A DNA stretch of 64,000 nucleotides, from NCBI GenBank assembly GCA_030156945.1, contig JASGLT010000005.1:1-64000 (forward strand), written 5' to 3'. This DNA is from Thermococcaceae archaeon. Lineage in GTDB: Archaea > Methanobacteriota_B > Thermococci > Thermococcales > Thermococcaceae. The position numbers and the translations under genes were made by a program. The notes under the pieces are model-generated. The model saw only the letters and a list, made by a program, of their open reading frames with translations. It made no database searches and was not told the origin of the DNA. The stretch's first letter is position 1; each line of letters begins with the position of its first letter. Of this stretch, positions 43,151 through 54,945 are shown in pieces.

Positions 43151-46100
43151 ATGAGAGGACCTACCCTTGTAGAGGTTACTCCTGACGACCTTTGGATTGT
43201 TATGGAAGCTTACTGGAAAGAAAAGGGACTCATCAGACAGCATCTGGACTCCTACAATGCCTTTCTAGATAGTGGACTCCAGGAGGTCATTAACGAGTTC
43301 GGCGGCATAAAGCCAGATATCCCGAATTTCGAAGTCAAATTTGGCAGGATAAGGCTTGGGGAACCTGAGTTCCAGGAAGCTCAGGGACAGAGGAAACCCC
43401 TCTACCCTATGGACGCCAGGGTGAGAAACCTCACCTACTCAGCACCACTTTTCCTTGAGTTCATACCCGTTGTCAACGGCATTGAGCAGGAGCCAGTTGA
43501 GGCAAGAATAGGGGAACTCCCCATAATGTTGAAATCCAAAGCCTGCAGGCTCTACGGCCTCAGCGATGAGGAGCTAACGAAGCTTGGTGAGGACCCCAAG
43601 GACCCCGGAGGATACTTCATAATAAACGGCTCTGAGAGGGTCATCGTTTCTATCGAAGACCTCGCACCAAACAAGACCCTCGTAGAGAATGATGAGAGGC
43701 AGAACAGGATAGTAGCCAAAGTTTTCTCTTACAGACACGGTTACAGAGCTCTAATAACCGTTGAAAGGAGAAAGGATGGAATACTTTACGTAACTATACC
43801 CAACGTCCCCAGACCCGTCAAGTTCGTATACGTAATGCGCGCCCTGGGCATTCTAAGTGATAAGGAGATAGTGGAGAGCGTTAGCGCCGACCCCCGCATC
43901 CAGCAGATACTATTCGACAACCTTGAGGACGCAAGCGACATCACTACGCAGGAAGATGCCCTCGACTACATAGGAAAGCTCTCACTGCCCGGTCAGCCCA
44001 AAGAGTACCGGCTGAGGAGGGCCCAGAACATAATAGACAACAACCTCCTCCCCCACATGGGTGTCGAAGAGAAGGACAGGAGGGCAAAAGCCTACTACCT
44101 CGGCATGATGGCACTGCGCGTTCTTGAACTGTCCCTCGGCCTTCGCGGGGAGGACGATAAGGACCACTACGTCAACAAGAGGCTCAAGCTGGCAGGAGAT
44201 CTTCTCAAGGACCTCTTCCGTGTTGCCTTTGGCCAGCTCGTCAAGGACATGCAGTACCAGATGACCAAGACGTACCAGAGGAAGGGCGAACGCTACACCT
44301 TTGAAAACGTACAGCGCTTCATCAAGAACTCAATCAGGCCTGATGTACTCAGTGAAAGGATTGAACACGCCCTGGCAACTGGTTCGTGGCCCGGCGGAAG
44401 AACCGGTGTAAGCCAGCTCCTCGACAGAACAAACTACATGTCAACTCTATCTCACCTGAGGCGCGTGACTTCACCGCTGAGCAGGGAGCAGCCTCATTTC
44501 GAGGCCCGTGATCTTCACGGAACACACTGGGGCAGAATCTGTCCAACCGAAACCCCCGAAGGTCCGAACTGTGGTCTCGTGAAGAACCTCGCTCTTATGG
44601 CCCAGATAACCACCGGACTACCGGAGGAAGAAGTTAAATCTTACCTCTTAAAGCTCGGAGTTGTCCCAATAGAGGACCAGAGACCGGCTCCGGGCCTCTA
44701 CAAGGTCTACCTAAACGGCATCCTGATAGGCACAATAAAGGACGGGGCAAAGTTCGTGGAGAGGATTAGAAAGGACAGGAGGAGCGGAAAGATAAGCGAT
44801 ATCATAAACGTTGCCATCTACGATGCCGGAGAGGTCAGGGAAGTATACATAAACAGCGACGACGGCCGCGTTAGGAGGCCCCTTATAATAGTCGAAAACG
44901 GAGTGCCAAAGCTTACGAAGGAGCACGTTGAAGGGATAAAGAACGGAACTCTAACCTGGAGCGACCTTGTAAAGAGCGGTGTAATCGAATACCTCGACGC
45001 AGAGGAAGAGGAGAACGCCTACGTCGCAACATGGCCCTGGGAGGTTACCGAGGAGCACACTCATCTCGAGGTCATGCCAGCGGCCATCCTCGGAATTCCT
45101 GCATCACTCGTCCCGTATCCCGAGCACAACGCCGCCCCGCGTAACACCTACGGAGCGGGCATGGCAAAGCAGAGCCTCGGTCTCGGTGCAGCTAACTTCA
45201 GGATAAGGGTGGATACCAGGGGCCATCTCATGCACTATCCGCAGGTCCCCCTCGTCAACTCCCGCATAATGAAGGCTGTAGGCTTTGAGGAGAGGCCGGC
45301 CGGCCATAACTTCGTGGTTGCAGTCCTCAGCTACCAGGGATACAACATGGAGGATGCCATCATAATGAACAAGGCCTCCATCGAGAGGGGCCTCGCAAGG
45401 AGTACTTTCTTCAGAACATACGAAGCTGAGGAAAAGCGCTACCTCGGCGGCCAGATGGACCGCTTTGAGGTACCAGACCCAACGATACAGGGATACCTCG
45501 GAGAAAAATACTACAGAAACCTCGATGAGGACGGTCTGATATTCCCAGAGTCAAAGGTCGAAGGAAAGGACGTTCTCGTCGGAAGAACTTCTCCACCAAG
45601 GTTCCTTGAGGAGCAGAGCAGCCTGGGAGGAATAATCCTTCAGGAGAGGCGGGAAACGAGCATAACCGTTAGACCCAGCGAGAAGGGAATAGTTGATAAG
45701 GTTATCGTGACCGAGACCGGTGATGGAACAAAACTCGTCAAGGTCACCGTGAGGGACCTCCGCATCCCGGAGCTTGGTGACAAGTTTGCCTCAAGGCACG
45801 GTCAGAAGGGTGTTATAGGCCTCATAGTCCCGCAGGAGGACATGCCCTGGACGGAGAGCGGAATAGTGCCGGACCTCATAGTCAACCCGCACGGTATCCC
45901 GAGCCGTATGACCGTCGGACAGCTGATTGAGGCCATAGGCGGTAAAGTAGCTGCTCTTACGGGCAGGCGCGTTGATGGTACTGCCTTCATCGGAGAGCCG
46001 GAGGAGAAGCTCAGGAAGGAGCTTGAGGAGCTCGGCTTCAAACACAGCGGAAGGGAGGTCATGTACGACGGCATAACCGGAAGGAGGCTTGAGGCGGACA

Positions 46101-46513
46101 TATTCGTGGGTGTCATCTACTACCAGAGGCTCCACCACATGGTAGCCGACAAGATGCACGCGCGCTCGCGCGGTCCGGTTCAGGTGCTCACAAAGCAGCC
46201 AACCGAGGGAAGGGCCCGTGAGGGAGGTCTCAGATTCGGTGAGATGGAAAGGGATGTGCTCATCGGCCACGGTGCTGCTATGCTGCTCATCGAGCGCCTC
46301 CTCGAGGAGAGCGACAAGACAGAGGTCTGGGTCTGCGAGAGCTGCGGACACCTGGCCCTGGAAGACAAGCGCCGTGGAAGGGTTTACTGCCCCGTCTGTG
46401 GAGAGGAAGAGAGGATAAGCAAGGTAGAAATGAGCTACGCCTTCAAGCTCCTGCTCGATGAGCTTAAGGCGATGGTAATAAGGCCCTCCCTCAAGCTAAC
46501 GGATAGGGTGTGA
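43151..46513 (+). CDS. rpoB: DNA-directed RNA polymerase subunit B
   Basis: 1120 residues, one unsplit chain as in Thermococcales (methanogens and halophiles split it). Key features: [21 protein letters not shown] (fork/link region), [12 protein letters not shown] (active-site face) and the C-terminal zinc site CESC...CPVC (~1058-1080). GAGGTGAG precedes the ATG. Second-largest polymerase subunit. Confidence 0.99.
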   Translation: MRGPTLVEVTPDDLWIVMEAYWKEKGLIRQHLDSYNAFLDSGLQEVINEFGGIKPDIPNFEVKFGRIRLGEPEFQEAQGQRKPLYPMDARVRNLTYSAPLFLEFIPVVNGIEQEPVEARIGELPIMLKSKACRLYGLSDEELTKLGEDPKDPGGYFIINGSERVIVSIEDLAPNKTLVENDERQNRIVAKVFSYRHGYRALITVERRKDGILYVTIPNVPRPVKFVYVMRALGILSDKEIVESVSADPRIQQILFDNLEDASDITTQEDALDYIGKLSLPGQPKEYRLRRAQNIIDNNLLPHMGVEEKDRRAKAYYLGMMALRVLELSLGLRGEDDKDHYVNKRLKLAGDLLKDLFRVAFGQLVKDMQYQMTKTYQRKGERYTFENVQRFIKNSIRPDVLSERIEHALATGSWPGGRTGVSQLLDRTNYMSTLSHLRRVTSPLSREQPHFEARDLHGTHWGRICPTETPEGPNCGLVKNLALMAQITTGLPEEEVKSYLLKLGVVPIEDQRPAPGLYKVYLNGILIGTIKDGAKFVERIRKDRRSGKISDIINVAIYDAGEVREVYINSDDGRVRRPLIIVENGVPKLTKEHVEGIKNGTLTWSDLVKSGVIEYLDAEEEENAYVATWPWEVTEEHTHLEVMPAAILGIPASLVPYPEHNAAPRNTYGAGMAKQSLGLGAANFRIRVDTRGHLMHYPQVPLVNSRIMKAVGFEERPAGHNFVVAVLSYQGYNMEDAIIMNKASIERGLARSTFFRTYEAEEKRYLGGQMDRFEVPDPTIQGYLGEKYYRNLDEDGLIFPESKVEGKDVLVGRTSPPRFLEEQSSLGGIILQERRETSITVRPSEKGIVDKVIVTETGDGTKLVKVTVRDLRIPELGDKFASRHGQKGVIGLIVPQEDMPWTESGIVPDLIVNPHGIPSRMTVGQLIEAIGGKVAALTGRRVDGTAFIGEPEEKLRKELEELGFKHSGREVMYDGITGRRLEADIFVGVIYYQRLHHMVADKMHARSRGPVQVLTKQPTEGRAREGGLRFGEMERDVLIGHGAAMLLIERLLEESDKTEVWVCESCGHLALEDKRRGRVYCPVCGEEERISKVEMSYAFKLLLDELKAMVIRPSLKLTDRV

Positions 46514-46517
46514 TACC

Positions 46518-49235
46518 ATGCAGTCGATAAAGAAGATCATCGGAAGTATTGAGTTCGGAATCCTCTCCCCCCAAGAGATTAGAAAGATGAGCGCCGCCGA
46601 AATCACCATCCCCGACACCTACGACGATGACGGCTACCCCATTGAAGGAGGCCTCATGGACAAGAGACTCGGTGTCATAGACCCCGGACTGAGGTGTGAG
46701 ACCTGTGGGGCGAGGGCCGGAGAGTGTCCAGGTCATTTCGGTCACGTGGAACTCGCGAGGCCCATAATCCACGTCGGATTTGCAAAGACCATTCACAGAG
46801 TGCTCGAAAGCACCTGCAGGGAGTGCGGAAGGATAAAGCTCTCGGACGAAGAGATTGAGGAGTACATGAGCAAGTTCGAGGTAATGAGCGACAGAAGAAA
46901 GGCCAGGGAGAGCCTGATAAAAGAAATCCACAAGAAGGCCAAGGAGAGGATGGTCTGCCCGCACTGTGGAGCTCCACAGTTCCCCATCAAGTTCGAGAGG
47001 CCAACCATTTACTGGGAGCTCAGGAAAGACGAGGAAGGCAACGAGTACAGGCACAGAATGATGCCGAGCGAGATAAGGGAGAGGCTTGAGAAGATTCCCG
47101 ACAAAGACTTACCGCTTCTCGGCCTACACCCGGAGAAGTCCAGACCTGAGTGGATGGTGCTAACGGTTCTCCCAGTGCCGCCCGTTACCATGAGACCCTC
47201 AATTACCCTTGAGAGCGGCATCAGAGCCGAGGACGACCTCACCCACAAACTCGTTGACATAATCCGTATCAACAATAGGCTCAAGAGCAACATTGAGGCC
47301 GGAGCACCGCAGCTCATCATCGAGGACCTCTGGGACCTTCTCCAGTACCACGTCACCACCTACATCAACAACGAGACATCCGGCGTTCCACCAGCAAAGC
47401 ACAAGAGCGGAAGGCCCCTTAAGACCCTCGCCCAGCGTCTCAAGGGTAAGGAGGGCAGGTTTAGAGGAAACCTCAGCGGTAAGCGTGTCAACTTCTCGGC
47501 CCGTACGGTTATCAGCCCCGACCCGATGATAAGCATCAACGAGGTCGGCGTTCCGCTGGCCGTGGCAATGGAGCTCACCGTCCCTGAGAAGGTCACGGAG
47601 TTCAACTTCGAAAAGCTGAAGCAGAGGGTCCTCAACGGCCCCGAGAAGTATCCTGGTGCCAACTACGTCATTGACCCAGAGGGAAGGAGAATCCGCCTCA
47701 TGGAGAACAACCTCGAGATAATCGCAGAAAAACTCGACATAGGATGGACGGTTGAAAGACACCTTGAGGACGGCGACATAGTGCTTTTCAACAGGCAGCC
47801 CTCCCTTCACAGGATGAGCATAATGGCGCACAGGGTTAGGGTCATGCCCTACAAAACCTTCTGCCTCAACCTCTCGGTCTGCCCGCCCTACAACGCCGAC
47901 TTCGACGGTGACGAGATGAACCTCCACGTTCCTCAGACGGAGGAGGCGCAGGCAGAGGCGAAGATCCTCATGGAGGTTCAGAACCACATCATCTCACCGC
48001 GCTATGGAGGCCCGCTCATCGCTGGAATTCAGGATCACATTTCAGGTGGCTACCTCCTCACCAGGGAGGGAGCCTATTTCACCCGCTCAGAGGTCGAACA
48101 GATGCTAATGTTTGCTGGGGTGGAGGTTAGGGAACTTCCCAAACCAGACAAAGTCGAAAACGGCATCGAGCTCTGGAGCGGAAAAACGATATTCTCCCTG
48201 ATACTCCCAGAAGACCTTACGATCTGGTACCGCAACAAGCTCTGCGATGAGCCCGAGCGCTGTGAGGCTCTCGAGAAACTCATAGAAGAAAAGCTCGTCC
48301 CCGAGCCCGAGGAAGTAAGAAAGCTTGCCTACGACGGCTTCGTCTACATCCAGAACGGAAAGCTCCTCAGCGGAGCTATAGACAAAAAAGCCTACGGAAG
48401 GGAGGATGGAAAGCTCCTCGACATAATAGTTAGAGAGTACGGGGCCGAGAGGGCCAGGCAGTTCCTCGACCAGGTGACCAAGCTCTCAATATGGGTCATA
48501 ACCCACAAAGGCTTTACAACTGCAATAGACGACGAGGATCTGCCCCAGGAAGCTCTCGACAGAATCAGGGAAATCATCAGAGAGGCCGAGGAGAGGGTGA
48601 AGAGGCTCATAGAAGCCTATAGAAACGGTGAGCTCGAGCCGCTTCCCGGCAAGACCCTCGAAGAAACCCTTGAGAGCCACATCATGGCAGTTTTAGCCGA
48701 GGCCCGTGACAACGCAGGTAAAGTGGCCGAGAGGTACCTCGGTATGAACAACCACGCCGTCATAATGGCCAAGACCGGAGCAAGGGGTAAGATACTCAAC
48801 ATCACCCAGATGGCGGCTATGCTCGGTCAGCAGTCCATCCGTGGAAAGCGTCTCTACCGCGGCTACCGCGGAAGAGTCCTCACTCACTTCAAACCAGACG
48901 ACCTCAGCGCCAGGGCAAGGGGATTCATCGTTAACTCCTACAAGAGCGGCTTAACACCCCAAGAGTACTTCTTCCATGCGATGGGTGGAAGGGAAGGTCT
49001 CGTCGATACTGCGGTCAGGACAGCGCAGAGCGGTTACATGCAGAGAAGACTCATCAACGCCCTGCAGGACCTCAAGGTTGACTACGATGGAACCGTCAGG
49101 GATCCAAGCGGCATCATAGTTCAGTTCAAGTACGGAGAGGACGGTATTGATCCCATGAAAAGCTGGCAGGGCAAGACCCTCGATGTGGATAGGATCATAG
49201 TTAGAACACTTCTGAAAGCGAGGAACTCGGGGTGA
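46518..49235 (+). CDS. rpoA1: DNA-directed RNA polymerase subunit A'
   Basis: 905 residues. The catalytic Mg loop NADFDGDEM is at ~457. N-terminal zinc residues are in [17 protein letters not shown] (~57) and CPHCGAP. Contains the clamp, active centre and first part of the bridge helix. Starts 4 bases after rpoB. Confidence 0.99.
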   Translation: MQSIKKIIGSIEFGILSPQEIRKMSAAEITIPDTYDDDGYPIEGGLMDKRLGVIDPGLRCETCGARAGECPGHFGHVELARPIIHVGFAKTIHRVLESTCRECGRIKLSDEEIEEYMSKFEVMSDRRKARESLIKEIHKKAKERMVCPHCGAPQFPIKFERPTIYWELRKDEEGNEYRHRMMPSEIRERLEKIPDKDLPLLGLHPEKSRPEWMVLTVLPVPPVTMRPSITLESGIRAEDDLTHKLVDIIRINNRLKSNIEAGAPQLIIEDLWDLLQYHVTTYINNETSGVPPAKHKSGRPLKTLAQRLKGKEGRFRGNLSGKRVNFSARTVISPDPMISINEVGVPLAVAMELTVPEKVTEFNFEKLKQRVLNGPEKYPGANYVIDPEGRRIRLMENNLEIIAEKLDIGWTVERHLEDGDIVLFNRQPSLHRMSIMAHRVRVMPYKTFCLNLSVCPPYNADFDGDEMNLHVPQTEEAQAEAKILMEVQNHIISPRYGGPLIAGIQDHISGGYLLTREGAYFTRSEVEQMLMFAGVEVRELPKPDKVENGIELWSGKTIFSLILPEDLTIWYRNKLCDEPERCEALEKLIEEKLVPEPEEVRKLAYDGFVYIQNGKLLSGAIDKKAYGREDGKLLDIIVREYGAERARQFLDQVTKLSIWVITHKGFTTAIDDEDLPQEALDRIREIIREAEERVKRLIEAYRNGELEPLPGKTLEETLESHIMAVLAEARDNAGKVAERYLGMNNHAVIMAKTGARGKILNITQMAAMLGQQSIRGKRLYRGYRGRVLTHFKPDDLSARARGFIVNSYKSGLTPQEYFFHAMGGREGLVDTAVRTAQSGYMQRRLINALQDLKVDYDGTVRDPSGIIVQFKYGEDGIDPMKSWQGKTLDVDRIIVRTLLKARNSG

Positions 49236-49240
49236 TGATA

Positions 49241-50416
49241 ATGGTGGCAGCGAAAACCATAAAGAAGCTGGTTTATGATTCAGAGCTACCAGAGAATCTT
49301 AAAGAGGAACTATACAACAAGCTGATAGACTACAACAAGAAGTACAAGCTGAAGAAGAGTGAAGTCGAGGCAATAGTGAACGAGGCCGTTAATGAGTACA
49401 AAAAGGCACTCGTGGAGCCAGGTGAGGCCATCGGAACTGTTGCCGCCCAGTCAATAGGAGAGCCCTCAACGCAGATGACCCTCAACACCTTCCACTACGC
49501 CGGCGTCGCGGAGATAAACGTCACCCTCGGTCTGCCAAGGATTATCGAAATTGTGGACGCGAGAAAGAACCCATCCACACCGATCATGACCGTATACCTT
49601 GACGAAGAGCACCGCTACGACCGTGAGAAGGCCCTTGAGGTCGCGAGGAGGATAGAGGGCACAACCCTTGAGAACCTCGCGAGAGAAATTACAACCGATA
49701 TCCTAAACTACGAACTCGTTGTCGAATTAGACCCCGAAAGGCTTGAAAAGCGCGGTTTGGACATGGAAAAGATAAAGAAAAAGCTGGAAGCCTCATTTAA
49801 GAGCGCAGAATTCGAAGTGGAAGGCTACACCCTCATAATGAGGCCAAAGAAGGCAGGTAAGCTCTCAGACCTCAGACGGCTCGCCGAAAAGGTTAAAAAG
49901 CACCGCCTGAAGGGTCTCTCTGGCGTTGGAAAAACCATCATAAGAAAGGAAGGCGACGAGTACGTTATCTACACGGAGGGCTCCAACTTCAAGCAGGTGC
50001 TCAAGGTTCCAGGCGTTGACCCGACGAGGACGAGGACAAACAACATATGGGAAATCGCCGAAGTGCTTGGCATTGAAGCTGCCAGAAATGCTATCATAGA
50101 GGAAATCGTCAACACGATGCGCGAGCAGGGTCTTGAGGTCGACATAAGACACATAATGCTCGTCGCTGACATGATGACCCTCGACGGGGTCATCATGCCC
50201 ATAGGAAGACACGGTGTAGTTGGGGAGAAGGCAAGCGTCCTTGCCAGGGCCGCTTTCGAGATTACCACCCAGCATCTACTTGAGGCGGCCGAAAGGGGTG
50301 AAGTTGACACCCTAAACGGAGTAGTTGAAAACGTGCTCATCGGGCAGCCCGTGCCACTCGGTACGGGAATGGTCAGGCTGGCAATGAGTCTCCCCCTGAG
50401 ACCGAAAAGGGAGTAG
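49241..50416 (+). CDS. rpoA2: DNA-directed RNA polymerase subunit A''
   Basis: About 391 residues from ATG 49241 (MVAAKTIKK); upstream GTG/ATG codons overlap the end of rpoA1 and GGGGTGATG serves as the ribosome site. Carries the trigger-loop region [11 protein letters not shown] and the C-terminal jaw/cleft ([19 protein letters not shown]). The A'/A'' split is the archaeal norm. No intein. Confidence 0.98.
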   Translation: MVAAKTIKKLVYDSELPENLKEELYNKLIDYNKKYKLKKSEVEAIVNEAVNEYKKALVEPGEAIGTVAAQSIGEPSTQMTLNTFHYAGVAEINVTLGLPRIIEIVDARKNPSTPIMTVYLDEEHRYDREKALEVARRIEGTTLENLAREITTDILNYELVVELDPERLEKRGLDMEKIKKKLEASFKSAEFEVEGYTLIMRPKKAGKLSDLRRLAEKVKKHRLKGLSGVGKTIIRKEGDEYVIYTEGSNFKQVLKVPGVDPTRTRTNNIWEIAEVLGIEAARNAIIEEIVNTMREQGLEVDIRHIMLVADMMTLDGVIMPIGRHGVVGEKASVLARAAFEITTQHLLEAAERGEVDTLNGVVENVLIGQPVPLGTGMVRLAMSLPLRPKRE

Positions 50417-50429
50417 GGAGGTGTGAACT

Positions 50430-51175
<746 letters not shown>

Positions 51176-51185
51176 GGTGATGATC

Positions 51186-51629
51186 ATGGCTGGGAAGAAA
51201 GCCCCATATGGAGAGTTCGCTGGAAGGAAGCTCAAGCTCAAGAGGAAGAAGTTCCGCTGGAGCGACATCCGCTACAAGAGGAGAGTACTCAGGCTCAAGG
51301 AAAAGAGCGACCCGCTCGAGGGTGCTCCGCAGGCCAGGGGCATCGTCCTCGAGAAGATAGCCGTCGAGGCTAAGCAGCCCAACTCGGCTATGCGTAAGGC
51401 TGTCAGGGTTCAGCTCATCAAGAACGGCAAGGTCGTTACCGCCTTCACCCCTGGTGACGGTGCTATCAACCACATCGATGAGCACGACGAGGTCATCATA
51501 GAGGGCATCGGCGGTCCAAAGGGTGGTTCCATGGGTGATATCCCGGGAATCAGGTACAAGGTCGTCAAAGTCAACAGGGTCTCCCTCAAGGAGCTCGTCA
51601 AGGGCAGGAAGGAGAAGCCGAGGAGGTGA
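51186..51629 (+). CDS. rps12: 30S ribosomal protein S12 (uS12)
   Basis: About 147 residues from ATG 51186 ([17 protein letters not shown]) with GAGGTGATG upstream. Contains the decoding-centre loop [15 protein letters not shown] and [15 protein letters not shown]. Followed with little gap by S7. Confidence 0.97.
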
Positions 51630-51634
51630 AGCCA

Positions 51635-52282
51635 ATGGCCAAGCCGCTTACCGAGAGGTTCTTCATCCCGAAGGAAGTCAAGGTCATGGGCAGGTGGAGC
51701 GTTGAGGACGTTACCGTCGAAGACCCGTCCCTCAGGCCCTACATCAACCTTGAGCCAAGGATCCTCCCCCACAGCCATGGAAGGCACGCCAAGAAGCCCT
51801 TTGGAAAGGCCAACGTCCACATCGTTGAGCGCTTGATTAACAAGGTCATGAGGAGCGGTGCCAGCCACTACAAGGCCGGCGGCCACTTCATGAGGCGTGA
51901 GCACCGCTCGATAATGAGCAAGAAGATGAAGGCCTACGAGGTCGTCAAGGAGGCCTTCACCATTATCGAGAGGAGAACCAAGCAGAACCCGATCCAGGTT
52001 CTCGTCAAGGCCATCGAGAACTCCGCCCCGAGGGAGGACACCACTACCATAGCCTTTGGTGGAATCCGCTACCACATGTCCGTTGATGTTTCACCGCTCA
52101 GGAGGCTCGACATAGCCCTCAAGAACATCGCCCTTGGTGCCAGCATAAAGTGCTACAGGAACAAGACCACCTACGCCCAGGCCCTCGCGGAGGAAATAAT
52201 AGCTGCAGCCAACAGGGACCCGAAGAGCTTCGCCTACAGCAAGAAGGAAGAGATCGAGAGGATCGCCCAGTCCTCACGCTGA
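51635..52282 (+). CDS. rps7: 30S ribosomal protein S7 (uS7)
   Basis: About 215 residues from ATG 51635 ([14 protein letters not shown]); the GTG at 51626 is inside the S12 stop region. Contains the archaeal S7 features [19 protein letters not shown] and the C-terminal helix ending ERIAQSSR. 16S head assembly protein. In many archaea elongation factor 1A follows here; it does not in this window, where an accessory island starts instead. Confidence 0.97.
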   Translation: MAKPLTERFFIPKEVKVMGRWSVEDVTVEDPSLRPYINLEPRILPHSHGRHAKKPFGKANVHIVERLINKVMRSGASHYKAGGHFMRREHRSIMSKKMKAYEVVKEAFTIIERRTKQNPIQVLVKAIENSAPREDTTTIAFGGIRYHMSVDVSPLRRLDIALKNIALGASIKCYRNKTTYAQALAEEIIAAANRDPKSFAYSKKEEIERIAQSSR

Positions 52283-52397
52283 GGGCTGGAGGCCTTTCTC
52301 TTCTCTCTATTGTTCTTGAGCGAGCATTTTTACACAGGTTCTCATCTTTGGAAATGTTTTTATGCTCCAGAGGTAAAACTATTCTGGTGAAAGTAAA

Positions 52398-52634
52398 ATG
52401 GTTACTGTAAAAGTTTCCTCAAAGGGACAGATAGTTTTACCCAAATCAATCCGCGAGAAGTTCGGCATCAGACCGGGGGATGAGGTTGAGGTACTTGACT
52501 TTGGCGATGAGATTGTTATAGTGCCCATCAAAAAAGACATGAAACTGCGGGGCTTAGTCAAGTTCGAGAAGTCGGTAAAGGAGATACTAAAAGAAACTAG
52601 GGCGGAGGAAGAAGAGCTGGAGGCCAGGAAATGA
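52398..52634 (+). CDS. AbrB/SpoVT-family antitoxin (VapB type)
   Basis: 78 residues. The first ~45 form the swapped-hairpin AbrB fold (VKVSSKGQIVLPKSIREKFGIRPGDEVEV), which binds DNA; the helical tail should neutralise the toxin. Stop overlaps the PIN gene start by 4 bases. TATA-like ATGTTTTTATGC at about 52353-52364. Opens the toxin island. Confidence 0.88.
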   Translation: MVTVKVSSKGQIVLPKSIREKFGIRPGDEVEVLDFGDEIVIVPIKKDMKLRGLVKFEKSVKEILKETRAEEEELEARK

Positions 52635-53026
52635 GGGCTGTTCTGGATAGCTATGCAATTCTGGCTTACATCGCAGATGAAGAGGGGGCAGATAAAGTCG
52701 AGGAATACCTGAGTCTTGCACGGGCTGGAAAAGCGGAGCTTTACATGAACGTGGTAAACCTCGGAGAGATATACTATATCCTCGCACGACGGAAGGGTGT
52801 TGAGGTTGCGAACCTTTCCGTGGCCCTCCTCAAGGAAGAGCCAATTAAGTTCGTGTCCGTGGATGAGAGACTCTCCCTCCTCGCCGGGAGAATAAAAGCC
52901 TTCCACAGACTCAGCTATGCAGATGCTTTTGCCGTTGCAACGGCCATAGACCTCAAAGCCACGTTGGTAACTGGCGACGAAGAGTTTAGGGCCGTCGAGG
53001 ACAAGGTGAGGATAGAGTGGCTTTAG
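52631..53026 (+). CDS. PIN-domain toxin (VapC)
   Basis: 131 residues. PIN acidic residues: Asp in MRAVLDSYAI, Glu in NLGEIYYILAR, Asp in SYADAFAVATA and Asp in TGDEEF. Predicted Mg-dependent RNase, inhibited by the AbrB-type antitoxin upstream. Start coincides with the antitoxin stop (ATGA overlap). Confidence 0.9.
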   Translation: MRAVLDSYAILAYIADEEGADKVEEYLSLARAGKAELYMNVVNLGEIYYILARRKGVEVANLSVALLKEEPIKFVSVDERLSLLAGRIKAFHRLSYADAFAVATAIDLKATLVTGDEEFRAVEDKVRIEWL

Positions 53027-53077
53027 CCATTTCCAAACGCTTTTTAAATCTCAAAGGGGAGTTTCTCTGGTGGTAAG

Positions 53078-53470
53078 ATGATATTCCTGATAGGGTTCTC
53101 CGAGGAAGAGGTAAACCTAATCAAGGAAGCCTTTAACGGCGTTCCCGTCTACGAGATACCGAGCTACTGCAGGGACTGGGTTTTGAGTGAAGTCATTGAG
53201 AAGGCCGACTCGCTTGAGGGGAGCGGAAACTGGCACGAGAGGAAGTTCTTCCTCATGCACAACCTGAGCAATGACGAAGTTAAAGAAGCGTTGAGAAAGA
53301 TGAAATCTCTAGGCTTCAGGGGAGTTATCTATGCGACAACAACGCCGACATCTCTCACGATGAAGCTCGATGAGCTGATAGAGGAGTGGCTTGAGGAAGA
53401 TGCCTACTTCCGCCAGCTCAGGAGGATGAAGAGGGGGCCGTACTTGGATATCGGGGGAGGGTCTGGTTAG
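53078..53470 (+). CDS. DUF3783 family protein
   Basis: 130 residues of a Thermococcales-type DUF3783 protein; alpha/beta fold with no known activity (EEEVNLIKEAFNGVPVYEIP and YATTTPTSLTMKLDELIEEWL). The C-terminus RGPYLDIGGGSG is basic/glycine-rich. It overlaps the convergent nucleotidyltransferase gene by 4 bases. TATA-like GCTTTTTAAATC near 53040-53050. Confidence 0.75.
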   Translation: MIFLIGFSEEEVNLIKEAFNGVPVYEIPSYCRDWVLSEVIEKADSLEGSGNWHERKFFLMHNLSNDEVKEALRKMKSLGFRGVIYATTTPTSLTMKLDELIEEWLEEDAYFRQLRRMKRGPYLDIGGGSG

Positions 53471-53772
53471 ATCTCGAGCGGTATCCCTTCTGATTTTACC
53501 GTTTTTATGAAGCTGTCGTTTCTCTTTTTGAATTCATCCGGCTTGAGGAGTATTGGGCTTATTAGTTCTCCGTATCTGAGGAGTACATCCGTTACCAGCT
53601 CTATTAGTTCGTCAAAATCAACCTCCCCAACTACCAGAACATCAATGTCGCTCTCCTCATCGTAATCTCCCCTGGCGTAGGAACCGAATAGAAAGACCCT
53701 CTCTATTGAGCTTCCGAATCGTTCCTTTAAAAGCCTTAAAAACTCGTTAAGGGCCTGAGCTTTCTTGTCCAT
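53467..53772 (-). CDS. Minimal nucleotidyltransferase (MNT) protein
   Basis: About 101 residues from ATG 53772, after GGGTGTG. The nucleotidyltransferase motif GSYARGDYDEESDIDV (GS...D-x-D) is complete. MNT proteins usually pair with a HEPN partner as toxin-antitoxin, where the MNT AMPylates or polyadenylates the HEPN toxin. No HEPN gene is present beside it; the divergent neighbour is a membrane protein. Its promoter is one copy of the duplicated cassette. Confidence 0.85.
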   Translation of the reverse strand: MDKKAQALNEFLRLLKERFGSSIERVFLFGSYARGDYDEESDIDVLVVGEVDFDELIELVTDVLLRYGELISPILLKPDEFKKRNDSFIKTVKSEGIPLEI

Positions 53773-53802
53773 TTTCACACCCAAAAAGGTTGCTGAATTG
53801 CG

Positions 53803-53848
53803 TATTTAACCCTTCTCCCGGTATTATACCCTCCGGTAGGAGGGAAAT
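53803..53848. repeat. Bidirectional promoter cassette, copy 1
   Basis: 46 bp starting TATTTAACCCTTCTCCC and ending GGTAGGAGGGAAAT. It nearly matches 54899-54945 (one extra C and one changed base in copy 2). GGTTAAATA (minus strand) is the TATA for the MNT gene; GTATTATACC is the plus-direction TATA. A second TATA (TCTATAAATACC) and a second GGTAGGAGGGAA follow before the membrane-protein ATG, so this copy has been partly rebuilt. Confidence 0.65.
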
Positions 53849-53880
53849 CTATAAATACCCGGAGGTAGGAGGGAAGGAGA

Positions 53881-54294
53881 ATGGCAGGCTCCGGACCTCT
53901 CAGCGCTATCTTTGGCCTGTACGTCTTCATTGGAGGTGTTATAGGGATCTGGGATGCTTTATTTGGTCTATTCAAACCTAAATTTGACATTGAGTACTAC
54001 AAAACAACAGAAGAAATACAATCCGAGAAAGATCATTTGCTGAAGGGAATCCTCCTGACATCGTTCGTGACATTGCCTACTCTTTCTTACGTAGGTTTTC
54101 TGGCTCTTGAGGATCCACAGGAGGATACTTTTGGAACTGTCATTATTTCTTTGTTCTACCTCGGTGCTTGGGCGAGATTGATACATAAGCTATACCTCTG
54201 GAAGAAGCTGAACTACCGCCATAAACAGTTTCTCCTCCAAGAGGCCGTAGCTAAGGGCGTTGAAATCGGCATGAAGAAAGCAAAAGAGGGCTAA
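53881..54294 (+). CDS. Small membrane protein, unknown function
   Basis: 137 residues with an N-terminal hydrophobic helix (LSAIFGLYVFIGGVIGIWDALF), two more in the middle (ILLTSFVTLPTLSYVGFLAL and VIISLFYLGAWARLI) and a basic cytoplasmic tail. Divergent from the MNT gene, convergent with a PIN gene (overlap of 4 bases). GGAGGGAAGGAG precedes the ATG. No family recognised. AT-richer than its neighbours. Confidence 0.65.
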   Translation: MAGSGPLSAIFGLYVFIGGVIGIWDALFGLFKPKFDIEYYKTTEEIQSEKDHLLKGILLTSFVTLPTLSYVGFLALEDPQEDTFGTVIISLFYLGAWARLIHKLYLWKKLNYRHKQFLLQEAVAKGVEIGMKKAKEG

Positions 54295-54695
54295 TTCCTT
54301 CCATCAACCTTTTCAAATGGGTTATAGATTCTAAGCCCCTCAATGCCTTTGAAGTCTCTGACGTTTCTCGTTACAAGGGTGTAGTTGTATCTCAGGGCAG
54401 TGGCCGCTATTACGGCATCGGGGAGCTTTATGCTTTTCCTTCTCCTCAAATCAATCGCAAGTTCTGCAATGTCATCCGTGAGGGGAATTACATGGGCGAA
54501 GCTTATGAACTCCCTTGACTTCTCAAAACCCTCTGGAGTGTGACCCTTCCAGCCGAGGAACTCTATCTTGGTGATTATGGAGATGTTGAAGCTCTCCTTT
54601 AGGATTTTCTCTATCCTGGGTATCTCCTCCTCCGGAATGGCATCCGCGAGGTAGTATATGAGGATGTTGGTGTCTATCAGAAATCCCTCTCCCAT
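54291..54695 (-). CDS. PIN-domain toxin (VapC)
   Basis: 134 residues with PIN acidic residues in FLIDTNILIYYL, TKIEFLG, KLPDAVIAATAL and TRNVRDF. Predicted RNase toxin. Starts inside the antitoxin gene (19-base overlap), which is upstream on the same strand, so the two are translated together. Confidence 0.9.
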   Translation of the reverse strand: MGEGFLIDTNILIYYLADAIPEEEIPRIEKILKESFNISIITKIEFLGWKGHTPEGFEKSREFISFAHVIPLTDDIAELAIDLRRRKSIKLPDAVIAATALRYNYTLVTRNVRDFKGIEGLRIYNPFEKVDGRN

Positions 54696-54865
54696 TCCGA
54701 CCTCAGCTCCCGAAGGCTCTTTTCGAGGTCTTTTTTCCCTTTGTAAATCCCCCTGTACTTTGAAGGCTCGAATAGCCTATCTTTTATCTTTTCCCACAGT
54801 TCTGGGGAGACTATCACACCCTTTATCCTGCCGTGCTCATCGTAGATGTACTCAACCCCTTCCAT
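54677..54865 (-). CDS. Short antitoxin partner of the PIN gene (VapB-like)
   Basis: 62 residues, acidic/basic: EYIYDEHGRIKGVIVSPELWEKI then a helical tail ending RELRSEWERDF. The pattern fits small PHD/DUF-type antitoxins that sit directly before VapC genes. Its promoter is the second copy of the bidirectional cassette (GGTTAAATA, rc of about 54899-54907). Confidence 0.75.
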   Translation of the reverse strand: MEGVEYIYDEHGRIKGVIVSPELWEKIKDRLFEPSKYRGIYKGKKDLEKSLRELRSEWERDF

Positions 54866-54898
54866 ATCTCATGCCCGAGAAAATGTTGGCGGAGGGTC

Positions 54899-54945
54899 TA
54901 TTTAACCCTTCTCCCCAGTATTATACCCTCCGGTAGGAGGGAAAT
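54899..54945. repeat. Bidirectional promoter cassette, copy 2
   Basis: 47 bp matching 53803-53848 almost base for base. The minus-strand TATA GGTTAAATA serves the antitoxin-VapC genes; plus-strand GTATTATACC and GGAGGG lie before the ATG at 54944, which is inside the repeat (AAATG). In copy 1 the same place reads AAATC, so the ancestral start codon was lost there. Confidence 0.65.

Noticed and set aside
53775-53990. Minus-strand 71-codon frame across the promoter cassette
   Set aside because: It runs through the TATA boxes and the start of the membrane protein; a shadow frame.
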